Of a DNA stretch of 64,000 nt, positions 7,894 to 17,176 are shown one piece after another. The translations under genes and the position numbers were made by a program. The DNA comes from JBDHWG01 sp046328505 (GTDB taxonomy: Bacteria > Chloroflexota > Anaerolineae > Epilineales > JAHCIE01): assembly GCA_046328505.1 (NCBI GenBank), contig JAXLWL010000002.1:2232001-2296000 (forward strand). Reading direction: 5' to 3'. Every line of letters begins with the position of its first letter. The stretch's first letter is position 1. The notes under the pieces were generated by a model. That model searched no databases. It was given only the letters and a program-made list of their open reading frames with translations, and had not been told where the DNA came from.

Positions 7894-8163
7894 CAAAGCA
7901 TTGACGAGGACGAGTACGCAGGCGCGAACGGCCACAGAGAGCCGCCTACGCTGAGAACGCGGCGCCCGGACCCTGCCGAAAATGACCTCTGAGCTGCCCC
8001 TGAACGCCCTCGGGCAAGTAGGATCGGCCGGCCGCCCCCGTTAGCGGGCAAAGGTGTCGGGCGCGACGTCGCCCCGCACCGGATGGAGGTTGGCGCGATG
8101 CGCCGACGCACCAGGGTGGTACCGCGAGTTCTACCTCGCCCCTGCACGGGCGGGGCTTTTTTT
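7894..8163 (+). promoter_or_regulatory. Methionine T-box riboswitch with intrinsic terminator
   Basis: A T-box leader senses uncharged tRNA and permits read-through into the synthetase gene. Stem I begins near 7900 with the AGTA element (7912-7915), then GAA and the AGAGAG apical motif (7935-7940). The 3' side reads GAAAATGACCTCTGAG, placing an ATG specifier codon (Met) at 7982-7984. The T-box core AGGGTGGTACCGCG is at 8113-8126. In the antiterminator, AGGG (8113-8116) pairs with CCCT (8140-8143) and GCGAG with CTCGC, leaving the TGGTACC bulge; its T8120 suits a tRNA discriminator A. The competing terminator is 8134-8155 followed by seven T residues. The specifier agrees with metG downstream. 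Confidence 0.93.
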
Positions 8164-8180
8164 ATTTCTGTGAGGCTATC

Positions 8181-9737
8181 ATGGGCAAATTCTATATCAC
8201 CACACCAATCTACTACGTCAACGACGTCCCCCACGGCGGCCACGCCTACACGACGCTGGCCGCGGACGCCCTGGCGCGCTACCACCGCCTCAAGGGCGAC
8301 GACGTCTGGTTTCTGACGGGCACCGATGAGCACGGCCAGAACGTGGCGCGCTGGGCGGACGAGAAGGGTCAAAGCTTTCAGGATTACACGGACCACATCT
8401 CGGCCGCGTTCCGAAGCCTGTGGGACCACCTCAATATCAGCTACAATGACTTCATCCGCACGACCGAGGATCGCCACGTCGAGAGCGCCCTGGAGTTCTG
8501 GGACGCCCTGCTCCAGTCGGGCGACGTCTACCGCGACACGTACGCCGGGTGGTACTGCCCCTCCTGCGAAGCGTTTTACGAGGAAGGCGAGCTACTGGAG
8601 GGCCATCTCTGCCCTATCCATAAACGACCGGTGGAATGGCTGGAGGAGGCCAATTACTTCTTCCGCCTCTCGGCCTACTCCGACCGTCTGTACGACCTGG
8701 TCGCGAACACAGACTTCGTCGCGCCCGAGACGCGGCGCAACGAGGTGCTCGGCGTCATCCGCCAGGGACTACGCGACTTCAGCATCTCGCGCCAGCACGT
8801 CCGCTGGGGCATCCAGGTGCCCGGCTCGACGGACGAAGTCCTCTACGTCTGGGTGGACGCCCTCAGTAACTACATCACGGCGCTCGGCTATCCCGACGGC
8901 GACCTCTACAAGCGCTTCTGGCCAGCCGACGTGCACCTGATGGCGAAGGACATCATCCGCTTCCACTGCCTCTACTGGCCCGCCATGCTGATGGCCGCCG
9001 GGATTCCTGTGCAGAAGCACGTCTACGCCCACGGGTACATCACGATAGAGGGCGAAAAGCTGAGCAAGACCCGTGGCATCATTATTGATCCCTGGAAGAT
9101 CACCGGGCAGTTCGGCATCGATCCGTTCCGCTACTACATGCTCAAGCAGCCCTTCGGGCCGGACTGGGACTACACCGAGGACAGCTTCATCCGCACGCTC
9201 AACGCGGACCTGGCCGACGGCATCGGCAACCTCCTGAACCGCGTCGTCAGCATGGTCGGCCGCTACTATGACGGCGCTGTTCCCGCGTCCGGCCCGATCA
9301 CGGAGACCGAGGCGATGCTAACAGACCTGGCCGCCACACTGCCAGGCCGCGTCGACGCTGCTTTCGAGCGCTTCCGCCCCGACGAAGCACTCGCAGCGAC
9401 GTGGGAGATGGTCTCAGCAGCCAACAAGTACGTCGTTGCCGTCGCCCCCTGGACGCTGGCCAAGGCGCGGCAAGCAGGCGGCGCGGAGGGCGAGGCGGCG
9501 GAACAGCGGCTGGCAACGGCGCTCTACAGCCTGGTCGAGGCGCTGCGCCTGATCGCCCTGTACGCCTCGCCGTTCATCCCGGCGACTGCCGATGCCCTGG
9601 CGGCGCAGCTCGGCATCAGGCTGGACGGCAGCCAGGACTGGGGCGTGACGACATCGTGGGGGCAGTATCCGGCCGGCACGAAGGTGCAACCGGGCGGCGT
9701 CCTGTTCCCGAAGGTCGAGCGCGAGGCCAAAGCCTGA
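8181..9737 (+). CDS. metG: Methionyl-tRNA synthetase
   Basis: A class I synthetase of 518 residues that charges tRNA-Met. The HxGH signature is HGGH at residues 18-21, within PIYYVNDVPHGGHAY, and the KMSKS loop is KLSKT at 293-297. A zinc-knuckle insertion is seen as CPSC then CPIH near residues 131-155. The C-terminal helical anticodon domain follows from about 380. No C-terminal EMAP/Trbp111 domain is present, so it is the short form. Start ATG 8181 lies 18 bases after the T-box terminator T-run; the Shine-Dalgarno sequence is weak (TGAGG). It is regulated by the preceding Met T-box and ended by a hairpin at 9742-9776. Confidence 0.97.
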   Translation: MGKFYITTPIYYVNDVPHGGHAYTTLAADALARYHRLKGDDVWFLTGTDEHGQNVARWADEKGQSFQDYTDHISAAFRSLWDHLNISYNDFIRTTEDRHVESALEFWDALLQSGDVYRDTYAGWYCPSCEAFYEEGELLEGHLCPIHKRPVEWLEEANYFFRLSAYSDRLYDLVANTDFVAPETRRNEVLGVIRQGLRDFSISRQHVRWGIQVPGSTDEVLYVWVDALSNYITALGYPDGDLYKRFWPADVHLMAKDIIRFHCLYWPAMLMAAGIPVQKHVYAHGYITIEGEKLSKTRGIIIDPWKITGQFGIDPFRYYMLKQPFGPDWDYTEDSFIRTLNADLADGIGNLLNRVVSMVGRYYDGAVPASGPITETEAMLTDLAATLPGRVDAAFERFRPDEALAATWEMVSAANKYVVAVAPWTLAKARQAGGAEGEAAEQRLATALYSLVEALRLIALYASPFIPATADALAAQLGIRLDGSQDWGVTTSWGQYPAGTKVQPGGVLFPKVEREAKA

Positions 9738-9741
9738 TTTG

Positions 9742-9776
9742 GAGCGCAACCTTCGGATAGAAGGTAGCGTTCTTTT
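9742..9776 (+). terminator. Intrinsic terminator of metG
   Basis: GAGCGCAACCTTC (9742-9754) pairs with GAAGGTAGCGTTC (9760-9772) with one mismatch and one G-T, loop GGATA, followed by TTTT. It begins 5 bases after the metG stop codon. Confidence 0.88.
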
Positions 9777-9808
9777 GTCGTATCCTATGCGGCAGGAGGA
9801 TACGAACG

Positions 9809-10864
9809 ATGCATGATGATAAGTACTGGCAAGCGGTTCTGAATCGAGACAGCGCCTTCGACGGGCAGTTTGTGTATGCCGTCCGTTCCACCGGCATCTA
9901 CTGCCGCCCGACCTGCCCGTCGCGACGCCCCCGGCGCGATAACGTCGCGTTCTTCAGCGGTCCGGCCGAGGCCGAGAGCCAGGGCTTCCGCGCGTGCCGC
10001 CGCTGCAACCCACGCGGCGACGACGTCGCCGACCCCCAGGCTGCCCTTGTCGAGGACATCTGCCGCTACATCGACGCCCACCTGGACGAGGCGCTGACGC
10101 TCGAGGCGCTCGGCGCCGAGTTTCACCTCAGCCCGTACCACCTGCAGCGCACCTTCAAACACAAGATGGGCATCAGCCCGCGCCAGTACGCCGAGGCGCG
10201 CCGGCTGGATCGGGTCAAGGTCGGGCTGCGCGAGGAAGAGACGGTCAGCATGGCCCTGTACGAGGCCGGCTACGGCTCCAGCCGCGGCCTCTACGAGCGC
10301 GCGCCCGGCCAGCTCGGCATGACGCCCGGCGCGTACCGCCGCGGCGGCCAGGGCATGGTCATCCACACCATCATCGTGGACTCGCCCCTCGGCCGCCTGC
10401 TCATTGGGGCGACAGAGCGCGGTGTATGCTCCGTGTGCCTGGGCGAGGAGGACGAGAAGCTTACTGCGGCGCTGCGAGCCGAGTACCCGGCGGCGCGCAT
10501 TGAGGAAGACGGGCTAGCAATGGACGATGTGGTCGCGGCCTTCCTGCGCTACCTGGGCGGGCAGACGCCCTCACTGGACCTGCCGGTGGACGTGCAGGCC
10601 ACGGCGTTCCAGTGGCGCGTGTGGCAGGCGCTGCGCGCCATCCCGGCCGGCGAAACGCGCTCGTACAGCGATGTCGCCGAGGCCATCGGCCAGCCGACGG
10701 CCGCCCGCGCCGTGGCCCGCGCCTGCGCCACCAACCCTGTTGCGCTGGTGGTGCCGTGCCACCGGGTCGTGCGCGAGGACGGCGGGATGGGCGGCTACCG
10801 CTGGGGCGTCGAGCGCAAACGCGCCCTGCTGGAGCAAGAAGCGCACTTCCTCTCAGAGGCATAG
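9809..10864 (+). CDS. ada: Bifunctional Ada: methylphosphotriester acceptor/activator and O6-methylguanine-DNA methyltransferase
   Basis: A complete 351-residue Ada. The N-terminal zinc domain has the four cysteines C32, C36, C63 and C66, of which one (E. coli C38 equivalent, here C32) takes the methyl group from Sp-phosphotriesters. An AraC-type HTH follows at about 75-175. The C-terminal methyltransferase domain has the suicide cysteine C317 in PCHRV, preceded by the DNA-binding SYSDVA and GQPTAARAVARA helix. Once methylated, the protein in known systems activates its own gene and other alkylation repair genes; no ada box was identified here. GGAGG stands 9 bases before ATG 9809. No alkA or alkB is adjacent. 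Confidence 0.97.
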   Translation: MHDDKYWQAVLNRDSAFDGQFVYAVRSTGIYCRPTCPSRRPRRDNVAFFSGPAEAESQGFRACRRCNPRGDDVADPQAALVEDICRYIDAHLDEALTLEALGAEFHLSPYHLQRTFKHKMGISPRQYAEARRLDRVKVGLREEETVSMALYEAGYGSSRGLYERAPGQLGMTPGAYRRGGQGMVIHTIIVDSPLGRLLIGATERGVCSVCLGEEDEKLTAALRAEYPAARIEEDGLAMDDVVAAFLRYLGGQTPSLDLPVDVQATAFQWRVWQALRAIPAGETRSYSDVAEAIGQPTAARAVARACATNPVALVVPCHRVVREDGGMGGYRWGVERKRALLEQEAHFLSEA

Positions 10865-10959
10865 CCCTAAAATGCCTTGTCGTCGTCGCGAGCGTAGCGA
10901 AGCGACCTCCCGCCGTGTGTGACTGCCCATTATGGCCACAGCCCTGCTCACGCCCTACT

Positions 10960-11057
10960 GTCAACGGATATGGTAACGGGCAAACGGATAACGACCTGTA
11001 GACAAATTATCCCCCACAGGCTAAACTATCCGTTTATCCGTTCCTTCATCCGTTGAC
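10960..11057. repeat. Large inverted repeat built of ACGGAT units
   Basis: Arms at 10960-10990 and 11027-11057 (31 bases each) match at 25 of 31 positions when inverted, with a 36-base loop. Each arm begins with GTCAACGGAT at its outer end and contains three ACGG(AT) units. The right arm encodes the last residues (TDEGTDKRIV) and stop codon of the regulator on the minus strand. It may end the transcripts of ada and the regulator. It could also be a trace of a small mobile repeat. Confidence 0.6.
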
Positions 11058-13618
11058 AGAGCGACGACAGCAGCGTATGCAACGGCCTCCTCCGACGTCA
11101 TCGCGCGCCCCACTTCCTCCAAAGCAGCAAATGTCGCTTCCCCCAATGCCGCACGCGTGACCTGCATCCAGTGCTCGTGCCCAGGGCGCATGAGATGCGT
11201 CTGCAGCGTCTTGAGCGGCTCCCTCGCGGTAGCTGCCCCGAAGAGACGCGCAGATGCCTCGAAATTGCCGCGCGATGCCTCCAGCTGCGCGAGACCATCC
11301 AGAGCGTGGCCGAGGATGTTCTTGTAGGTCACAGATAGCGACAAGACTTCTCGATACAAGTCAAGCGCTCGCTCAGTGTCACCAAGCGCTTGTTCTGCAT
11401 AAGCGAGACTAGACAGTATATCGGCAAGGCCTATTTGCCAGTGCAGCTCACGTGACAAAACCAGCGCTTCTTCCAATGCCGCCTCTGCCTCAGCGTACTC
11501 GCCCTGCAGGCAGGCGATACGGCCGAGATCGCGCAAGGCGATGCTTGTCTCTTTGCGATCGCCCAATTCCCGCTTGATCGCGAGCGATTCCTCCGCGTAG
11601 CGTTTCCCCTCAGCGAAACGGCCCTGTTCGGCCAACAGCACGCCCAGGCCCCCAAGGGGTTGAATAGACATGTAGCGATCACCGATAGCGCGGAATATCC
11701 TTAAGCTCTGCTCGAAGTGTTCGAAAGCCCGCGCATAGTCTTCCAGCCGCGTGAACGTGCGACCAAGCTGGTCATGCAACCACCCCACAATCCATCGATC
11801 TCGCGACCGGGCGCCCTCCATCAGGCGGAGTCCTTCCTCCAGGGCCCCACGCGCTTCGCTTCCGTCGCCCGCCGCCCCCGAGATATAGGCAATGTCGATG
11901 AGCTGATAGGCCGCCAGCCATTTGCCCTCATCGCCAAGTTCGCGTGCAATCGCGATACTCTCCCGACAGTAAACCTCGTACGTGACGAAATCCCCAAGCT
12001 CCCCAATGCAGTCACCGGCGACGTCGAGGGCTTGAGCGCGGCCAAGAGTCCGGGCCTGCGCTTCTGGCTGAGCGAGGAACTGCAACGCCCAATCACGCGC
12101 TTCACTCCAGTATCCTTTGGACCACCAGAACCAATGCAGCGCGCCAATAATCTGCATCCCCTTCTCGATTTCGCGATCCTCCAGCGCCCAGGCCAACGCC
12201 GCGCGTATGTTGTCTTGCTCCTCCTCAAAACTGTTGAGCCACCGTCTCTGCTCGGGTGAGTGCAGCATTGAACGCCCAAGCTCAGTCCAGACGGCGAAGA
12301 ACTCCAGATGGCGTGTACGAAGTGCCCACTGCTCGCCCGCCTCCGCCAGTTTCTCGCGGGAGTATTCCCGGATCGTCTCCAGCATCCGATAGCGAGCCTC
12401 CCCATCGCGCACTTCTGCCATCACGAGCGATTTGCTGACCAATTGCGCGAGCGCCTCCAGAATATCGTAGGTGTCCAGGCCGTCGCCGCCGCAGACTTGT
12501 TCAGCCGCATCCAGTGTCCAGCCCCCGGCGAATACGGCCAATCGCCGGAGTAATACGCGTTCCGCTTCCGACAGCAGACTGTGGCTCCACTCAATCGTCG
12601 CGCGCAGGGTCTGGTGACGCGGCAGTGCCGCTCGGCTGCCCCCCGCCAGAAGGCGAAAGCGGTCATCCAGACGCGCCGCGATTTGTTCGGGCGAAAAGAC
12701 GCGCATGCGCGCCGCGGCCAGCTCAATCGCCAGAGGAAGGCCGTCGAGCCGATAGCAAATCTGAGTGACGGCGGGTGAGTTCGCATCTGTGATGGCGAAC
12801 TGCGGCTGGACCGCGGCCGCCCGCTGAATGAGCAGCATGACGGCATCGTATTGCGAGAGCGAATCGGCGGGCGGCAGAACGTTTGGATAGGGCAACGCCA
12901 GCGGCGGCACAGGGTAGATCGCTTCACCCGAAATATTCAGCGCTTCGCGGCTCGCCGCGAGGATTCTCAACTTGGGGCAGTGAATCAGCAGATAATGCGC
13001 CACTCGCGAACACGCTTCGACTAGATGCTCACAGTTGTCCAGCACTAGAAACGCGCTCTGTGTCCGTAGGTGAGTGGTGATCGTCTCAAGCGGTGTATGA
13101 CCCGCTTCATCGCTCAGGGCCAACGCCATCATGATGGCGTTGGGGACCAACAATGGATCGGCGATAGGCGCGAGGTCGACGAAATAGACGCCATCGCCGA
13201 CGCCATCGAGACCTGCAGCTACCTCTAACGCGAGGCGCGTCTTACCGACACCACCCGGCCCCGTGAGCGTAACGAGCCGCGCCGTCGTCCGCTGTAGGAG
13301 ATTGTTGATCGCTGCTTTCTCATTGTGTCGTCCAATGAAGGAGGTTAAGGGCGCCGGCAGATTTGTCCGGGACCTGCTCGGGCTGACAGGCGGCTCGGCA
13401 AACGCCAGCTCGACATACATCGGCCACGACGCTTTCGGTACCCGGAGCGCGTCGAGGAGCGCCTCCACGACCTGGCGCGTAGGATGGCGCTGGCCGCCCT
13501 CGATCTTCTTGAGATAGATGGTGGAGCAGCCCGCCAACCCCGCCAATGTCTCCTGGGTGAGGCCCTGCTCCTTGCGCTTCCGCTTCAACCACGCGGCGAA
13601 AGTGAGACCACTTTGCAT
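11021..13618 (-). CDS. XRE-HTH / NB-ARC ATPase / TPR transcriptional regulator, copy 1
   Basis: An 865-residue STAND-type regulator. An XRE HTH occupies about residues 5-60 (LTQETLAGLAGCSTIYLKKIE). A SFIGR linker is followed by the NB-ARC ATPase with Walker A GPGGVGKT and Walker B AFLVLDNCEHL, a winged-helix region, then TPR-like repeats and the C-terminal GRAMTSEEAVAYA signature. Such proteins switch transcription on ligand or protein binding to the repeats. Start 13618 is chosen because its N terminus aligns with the paralogue at 31368-33707 and a TATAAT box lies upstream, inside the longer possible frame. It is divergent from a flavin oxidase gene, probably its target. The 3' end runs into an inverted repeat. 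Confidence 0.88.
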   Translation of the reverse strand: MQSGLTFAAWLKRKRKEQGLTQETLAGLAGCSTIYLKKIEGGQRHPTRQVVEALLDALRVPKASWPMYVELAFAEPPVSPSRSRTNLPAPLTSFIGRHNEKAAINNLLQRTTARLVTLTGPGGVGKTRLALEVAAGLDGVGDGVYFVDLAPIADPLLVPNAIMMALALSDEAGHTPLETITTHLRTQSAFLVLDNCEHLVEACSRVAHYLLIHCPKLRILAASREALNISGEAIYPVPPLALPYPNVLPPADSLSQYDAVMLLIQRAAAVQPQFAITDANSPAVTQICYRLDGLPLAIELAAARMRVFSPEQIAARLDDRFRLLAGGSRAALPRHQTLRATIEWSHSLLSEAERVLLRRLAVFAGGWTLDAAEQVCGGDGLDTYDILEALAQLVSKSLVMAEVRDGEARYRMLETIREYSREKLAEAGEQWALRTRHLEFFAVWTELGRSMLHSPEQRRWLNSFEEEQDNIRAALAWALEDREIEKGMQIIGALHWFWWSKGYWSEARDWALQFLAQPEAQARTLGRAQALDVAGDCIGELGDFVTYEVYCRESIAIARELGDEGKWLAAYQLIDIAYISGAAGDGSEARGALEEGLRLMEGARSRDRWIVGWLHDQLGRTFTRLEDYARAFEHFEQSLRIFRAIGDRYMSIQPLGGLGVLLAEQGRFAEGKRYAEESLAIKRELGDRKETSIALRDLGRIACLQGEYAEAEAALEEALVLSRELHWQIGLADILSSLAYAEQALGDTERALDLYREVLSLSVTYKNILGHALDGLAQLEASRGNFEASARLFGAATAREPLKTLQTHLMRPGHEHWMQVTRAALGEATFAALEEVGRAMTSEEAVAYAAVVALSTDEGTDKRIV

Positions 13619-13885
13619 GCAGCTACCCGTCTGGTAAGTGATAGTGAGATTGGGCTCTGTCTCGTGAGGTTGTGCCTCCGGCATAGCCATTATAGCACAA
13701 AGAGGCACGGGTTGCGCAACCAGACTGGCTGCGCTGTATCATTTCTGTATCCGTGCAGTATTCAGAGGGCAGGCGTACCTTCTGTAGACTGGTATCAGCG
13801 GGATGAGACCTGGTCCATTAGCGAATCCATTAGTGCTGGCGGATATACTGGTATGCGCCAGCACACTATCTACGGGAGACATATC
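13619..13885. promoter_or_regulatory. Divergent promoter region of regulator 1 and oxidase 1
   Basis: On the minus strand an extended -10 (TGCTATAAT, 13689-13694 plus upstream TG) would give the regulator transcript, with TTGCGC (13714-13719) as a distant -35. Direct repeats of CTGTATC at 13734 and 13745 lie one helical turn apart. CTGTAGACTGGTATC (13782-13796) and AGCCATTATA-x-CACAAA are shared with the corresponding region before copy 2. GGGAG at 13874-13878 is the Shine-Dalgarno sequence of oxidase 1. Confidence 0.6.
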
Positions 13886-15309
13886 ATGTCCATCGACCCC
13901 CCTGAGACCACCACGAGTATCACCCTCGACACGGCTGCAATCCGCTCGTTCGCCGACAGTCTCCAAGGCGCAGTGACCTGTCCAGGTGATCCTACCTACG
14001 ACACCGCCCGCCGCGTCTGGAACGGCATGATCGATAGATACCCTGCTGTTATCGCACATTGCGCGGGTGTCGCTGATGTCGTCGCGTGCGTCAACTTCGC
14101 CCGCGAGAACAATCTGCTCATCGCCGTGCGCGGCGGCGGGCATAACGTGGCCGGACACGGGACCTGCGACGGCGGGCTTGTCGTCGACCTGTCGCCCATG
14201 AAGGCGGTCTCGGTCGACCCCGAAGCGCGCATCGCCCGCGCCCAGGGGGGCGCCACCTTGGGAGATGTGGATCGCGCGACGCAAGCGTATGGCCTGGCGG
14301 TTCCGCTCGGCGTCGTGTCGGCCACGGGCATCGCCGGGCTGACCCTCGGCGGCGGCCTGGGCTGGCTAAAGAACACCTACGGCCTGAGCTGCGACAACGT
14401 GATTTCCGCCGAGGTCGTCACCGCAGACGGGCGCGTGCTGACGGCGAGCGTCGGCGAGAACAGCGACCTTTTCTGGGCCATCCGTGGTGGCGGCGGGAAT
14501 TTCGGCATCGTGACCACCTTCGAGTATCGTCTCCATCCGGTGGGTCCCGAGGTCATGTTCACTTTTGTGTTCCATGATGGGGAGCGAATGGCCGAAGCGC
14601 TGCGCTTCTACCGCGACTATCTTGAGACCGCGCCCGACGAGGTCAACTCCCTTGCCTTCTGCGGCCAGATCCCAGCGAGTGAGCACTTCCCGGCGGACAT
14701 CCACGGACGGCCCTTCATCGTGCTCGGCGCGATGTACGCCGGCCCGGTCGCCGAAGGAGAGCAGGTGCTACAACCCCTCCGCGACTTCGGGACGCCGCTC
14801 CTGGACTTTAGCGGGCCAACGCCGTATGTCGACGCGCAGACCATTTTCGACCCCGACTACCCGGCCGGCATGCGCTACTACTGGAAATCCCTCAACCTGA
14901 CGAGCTTGTCGGACGAGGCGATCGACGTGATCGCGGACCACGCACTCCGCCAGCCATCACCGCTCTCAACGGTAGACCTGTGGCACATTGGCGGCCAGAT
15001 ACGTCGCGTCGGACCGGACGAGAGCGCCTTCCATGGTCGGCAGGCCGCCTTCGTCGTGAACCCGGAGGCGAACTGGATCGACAGCATCGATGATGCCGCC
15101 AACATCGCCTGGGTGCGCAACCTCATCGCCGCCTTGCAGCCCTTCTCCGACGGCAGCCGCTATCTAAACTTCCCCGGCTTCCAGGAGGAAGGCGACTCGA
15201 TGATGCGCGATGCGTTCGGAGCGCAGTACGCGAGGCTAGCGCAGGTCAAGGCCAGGTACGATCCGGCCAACCTGTTCGTCTCAACCAAAACATCAAGCCT
15301 CAGATATAG
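13886..15309 (+). CDS. FAD-linked oxidase, 6-hydroxynicotine-oxidase/BBE type, copy 1, with C-terminal frameshift
   Basis: A PCMH-type flavoprotein with a BBE C-terminal region, about 474 residues. RGGGHN supplies the histidine (H86) that in the family binds FAD covalently; the cysteine of bicovalent BBE enzymes is absent, so one covalent link is expected. LTLGGGLGW, FWAIRGGGGNFG and RYDPANLF are typical. After RYDPANLF the frame breaks: one C appears lost at 15277 (TTC GTC for TTC CGT). In the +1 frame the family ending RLNQNIKP and a TAG at 15307-15309 follow. Read without correction the frame stays open to 15841 across the convergent channel gene. ATG 13886 has GGGAG 7 bases upstream. The substrate is unknown. 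Confidence 0.82.
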
Positions 15310-15333
15310 GGCAACAGGGCCGGCAACGATCGG

Positions 15334-15366
15334 GGCCACGGGCCACATCCAGCCAAGCCCGTGGCC
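15334..15366. terminator. Hairpin between convergent oxidase 1 and ClC genes
   Basis: GGCCACGGGC (15334-15343) and GCCCGTGGCC (15357-15366) form a perfect 10-bp stem with a 13-base loop. It sits between the true end of oxidase 1 and the stop of the ClC gene. No long T-run follows on either strand, so termination is likely but not certain. Confidence 0.55.
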
Positions 15367-15397
15367 TCGATTCGTCAATTCCCCCAGACGGCTTCGC

Positions 15398-17176
15398 TTA
15401 CGCGGTTCCTGTCAGCCAGCCCGGCTCGCGCACATGCTCCTCCTCGATCTGGCGCAGTCGCGCCGCGATGACCTGCGAGCGCCCCAGGTAGCCCACGAGG
15501 TGGTGCGGGTCATCGCGGCTGACTACGGGGAGCCGGCCAATGTCGTTGCGCACCATCTTGGCGAGCGCATCACTCAGCAACTCATCTGGGTAGGTCACGA
15601 TTGGGTTGCAGTTGGCCGCCTCGATCACCGATGTCTCCGCCGCGTTGTCGGCGTTGAGGGCGCGGTGGAGGGCGCTGCGCGTGATGACCCCCGCCAGGTT
15701 GCCATGCTCGTCCACGGCCATCGTCGCCTGGTGGCGCGTCAGGTCGGGGTCGTGGTGGGCAATGCGGTCCGCCAGCTCGGTAACGGACATCGTTCCCAGA
15801 ACGACCGGCACTTTGTCGTCCATCACCGCGCCCACGCGTAGGAGCTGGTACGGATCCACGCTGTACTCGCGCGAGATATGGTGGCCGCGCCGCGCCACCT
15901 TTTCCGTCAGAATCGAGCGCCGCAGCAGCAGCACTGTGACGGCCTCGGCGGCGATGGCGCCGACCATGAGCGCCGGCAGCACGTTCAGGTCGTGGGTCAG
16001 CTCCAGGGTAAAGACAATCGCGGTCAAGGGCGAGCGCATCGTGCCGGCCATCATGGCGGCCATGCCGACCATCGCCCACAGGCTGACGTCGCCGGCCGGC
16101 AGCCAGTGTGCCTCCATGGCGCCGAGCGCCCCGCCCATGATGAGCAGCGGGGCAAGCACACCGCCGGAAGTACCGGAGCCTAGCGCAATGGCCCAGATGA
16201 GCGCCTTCACGATCAAGAGCCCAACCAAGGCCGCGCCGATGAGCTCGCCGCGCAGGAGCGAGTGGATGACATCGTAGCCGACGCCGAGCGCGCGCGGCTC
16301 AATCAGGCCGCCGATGCCCACGAACAGGCCGCCAATGGCGGGCCACCACATCCAGTGGATCGGCAGCTTCCCGAACAGGTCCTCGAAACCATACACCAAC
16401 GCCGTCAGGCCGCCCGACGCCAGCCCGGCGATGACGCCGACGAGCACAGCAAGGCCGAGCAAGGTCGCATTGACTGGATCGTGGGGTGTCACCGGGAAGA
16501 TCGGCCCGGCGCCGAGGAGCGGCACGCGCACTGCCGCCGCCGTCGCAGCCGCGATGGTCACCGGGATGAAGCTACGCGGCTTCCACTCGAAGAGAAGCAG
16601 CTCGACGGCGAGCAGGACGGCGGCCACCGGCGCGGCGAAGATGGCCGCCATGCCGCCAGCCGCCCCCGCGACCAGGAGCGTCTTGCGCTCGGCCGAGGAG
16701 AGGTGGAAGAGCTGGGCGAAGAGCGAGCCGAACGCGCCGCCGGTCATGATGATCGGCCCCTCGGCGCCAAATGGCCCGCCGGTACCGATGGAGACCGCTG
16801 AGGAGACCGGCTTGAGGACCGCGACCTTAGGCTCGATGCGGCTGCGTCCGATGAGAATGGCTTCGAGCGCCTCCGGGATGCCGTGGCCGCGGATCTTGGC
16901 GGACCCGTAACGCGCCATCACACCAATAATCAGGCCGCCAATGACGGGTATGACGACGGCCCAGTATCCCAGATGATTATCGGCGGGCGAGGCCGGTGCG
17001 AGGGAGAGGCGCTGATAGTACGCCAGGTTGGTAATCAGACTGATAAGGGACACCAGGGCCCAGGCAACGAAGGCGCTGATTGTTCCTATGACGAGCGCCA
17101 TCGCACTCAACATCAGCAGGCGCACGTCGCGCGTAAAGTCCGCCAGACGGTCCTGGCTCAGAGTTGTCTCGCTCAT
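15398..17176 (-). CDS. ClC-family chloride channel/transporter with two CBS domains
   Basis: A 592-residue membrane protein. Ion-pathway motifs are GHGIPEA (GSGIP position), GGPFGAEGP with the gating glutamate, and GGVLAP (GxFxP position). About ten membrane helices span residues 20-420. Two CBS domains follow (about 445-510 and 525-590), which in the family bind adenine nucleotides. Presence of the gating Glu allows Cl/H exchange, but channel versus exchanger cannot be decided. Start 17176 (MSETTL) has GGAGAA 8 bases upstream; a longer frame to 17269 adds a non-conserved stretch. It is convergent with oxidase 1. Confidence 0.92.
   Translation of the reverse strand: MSETTLSQDRLADFTRDVRLLMLSAMALVIGTISAFVAWALVSLISLITNLAYYQRLSLAPASPADNHLGYWAVVIPVIGGLIIGVMARYGSAKIRGHGIPEALEAILIGRSRIEPKVAVLKPVSSAVSIGTGGPFGAEGPIIMTGGAFGSLFAQLFHLSSAERKTLLVAGAAGGMAAIFAAPVAAVLLAVELLLFEWKPRSFIPVTIAAATAAAVRVPLLGAGPIFPVTPHDPVNATLLGLAVLVGVIAGLASGGLTALVYGFEDLFGKLPIHWMWWPAIGGLFVGIGGLIEPRALGVGYDVIHSLLRGELIGAALVGLLIVKALIWAIALGSGTSGGVLAPLLIMGGALGAMEAHWLPAGDVSLWAMVGMAAMMAGTMRSPLTAIVFTLELTHDLNVLPALMVGAIAAEAVTVLLLRRSILTEKVARRGHHISREYSVDPYQLLRVGAVMDDKVPVVLGTMSVTELADRIAHHDPDLTRHQATMAVDEHGNLAGVITRSALHRALNADNAAETSVIEAANCNPIVTYPDELLSDALAKMVRNDIGRLPVVSRDDPHHLVGYLGRSQVIAARLRQIEEEHVREPGWLTGTA

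Noticed and set aside
13619..13708. Longer regulator 1 start at 13708
   Set aside because: The extra 30 residues are not shared by the paralogue, and the probable -10 box lies inside them.
15310..15841. Continuation of the oxidase 1 reading frame for another 177 codons
   Set aside because: It runs antisense through the ClC gene, has no family similarity, and arises only because a single-base deletion removes the native stop at 15307-15309.
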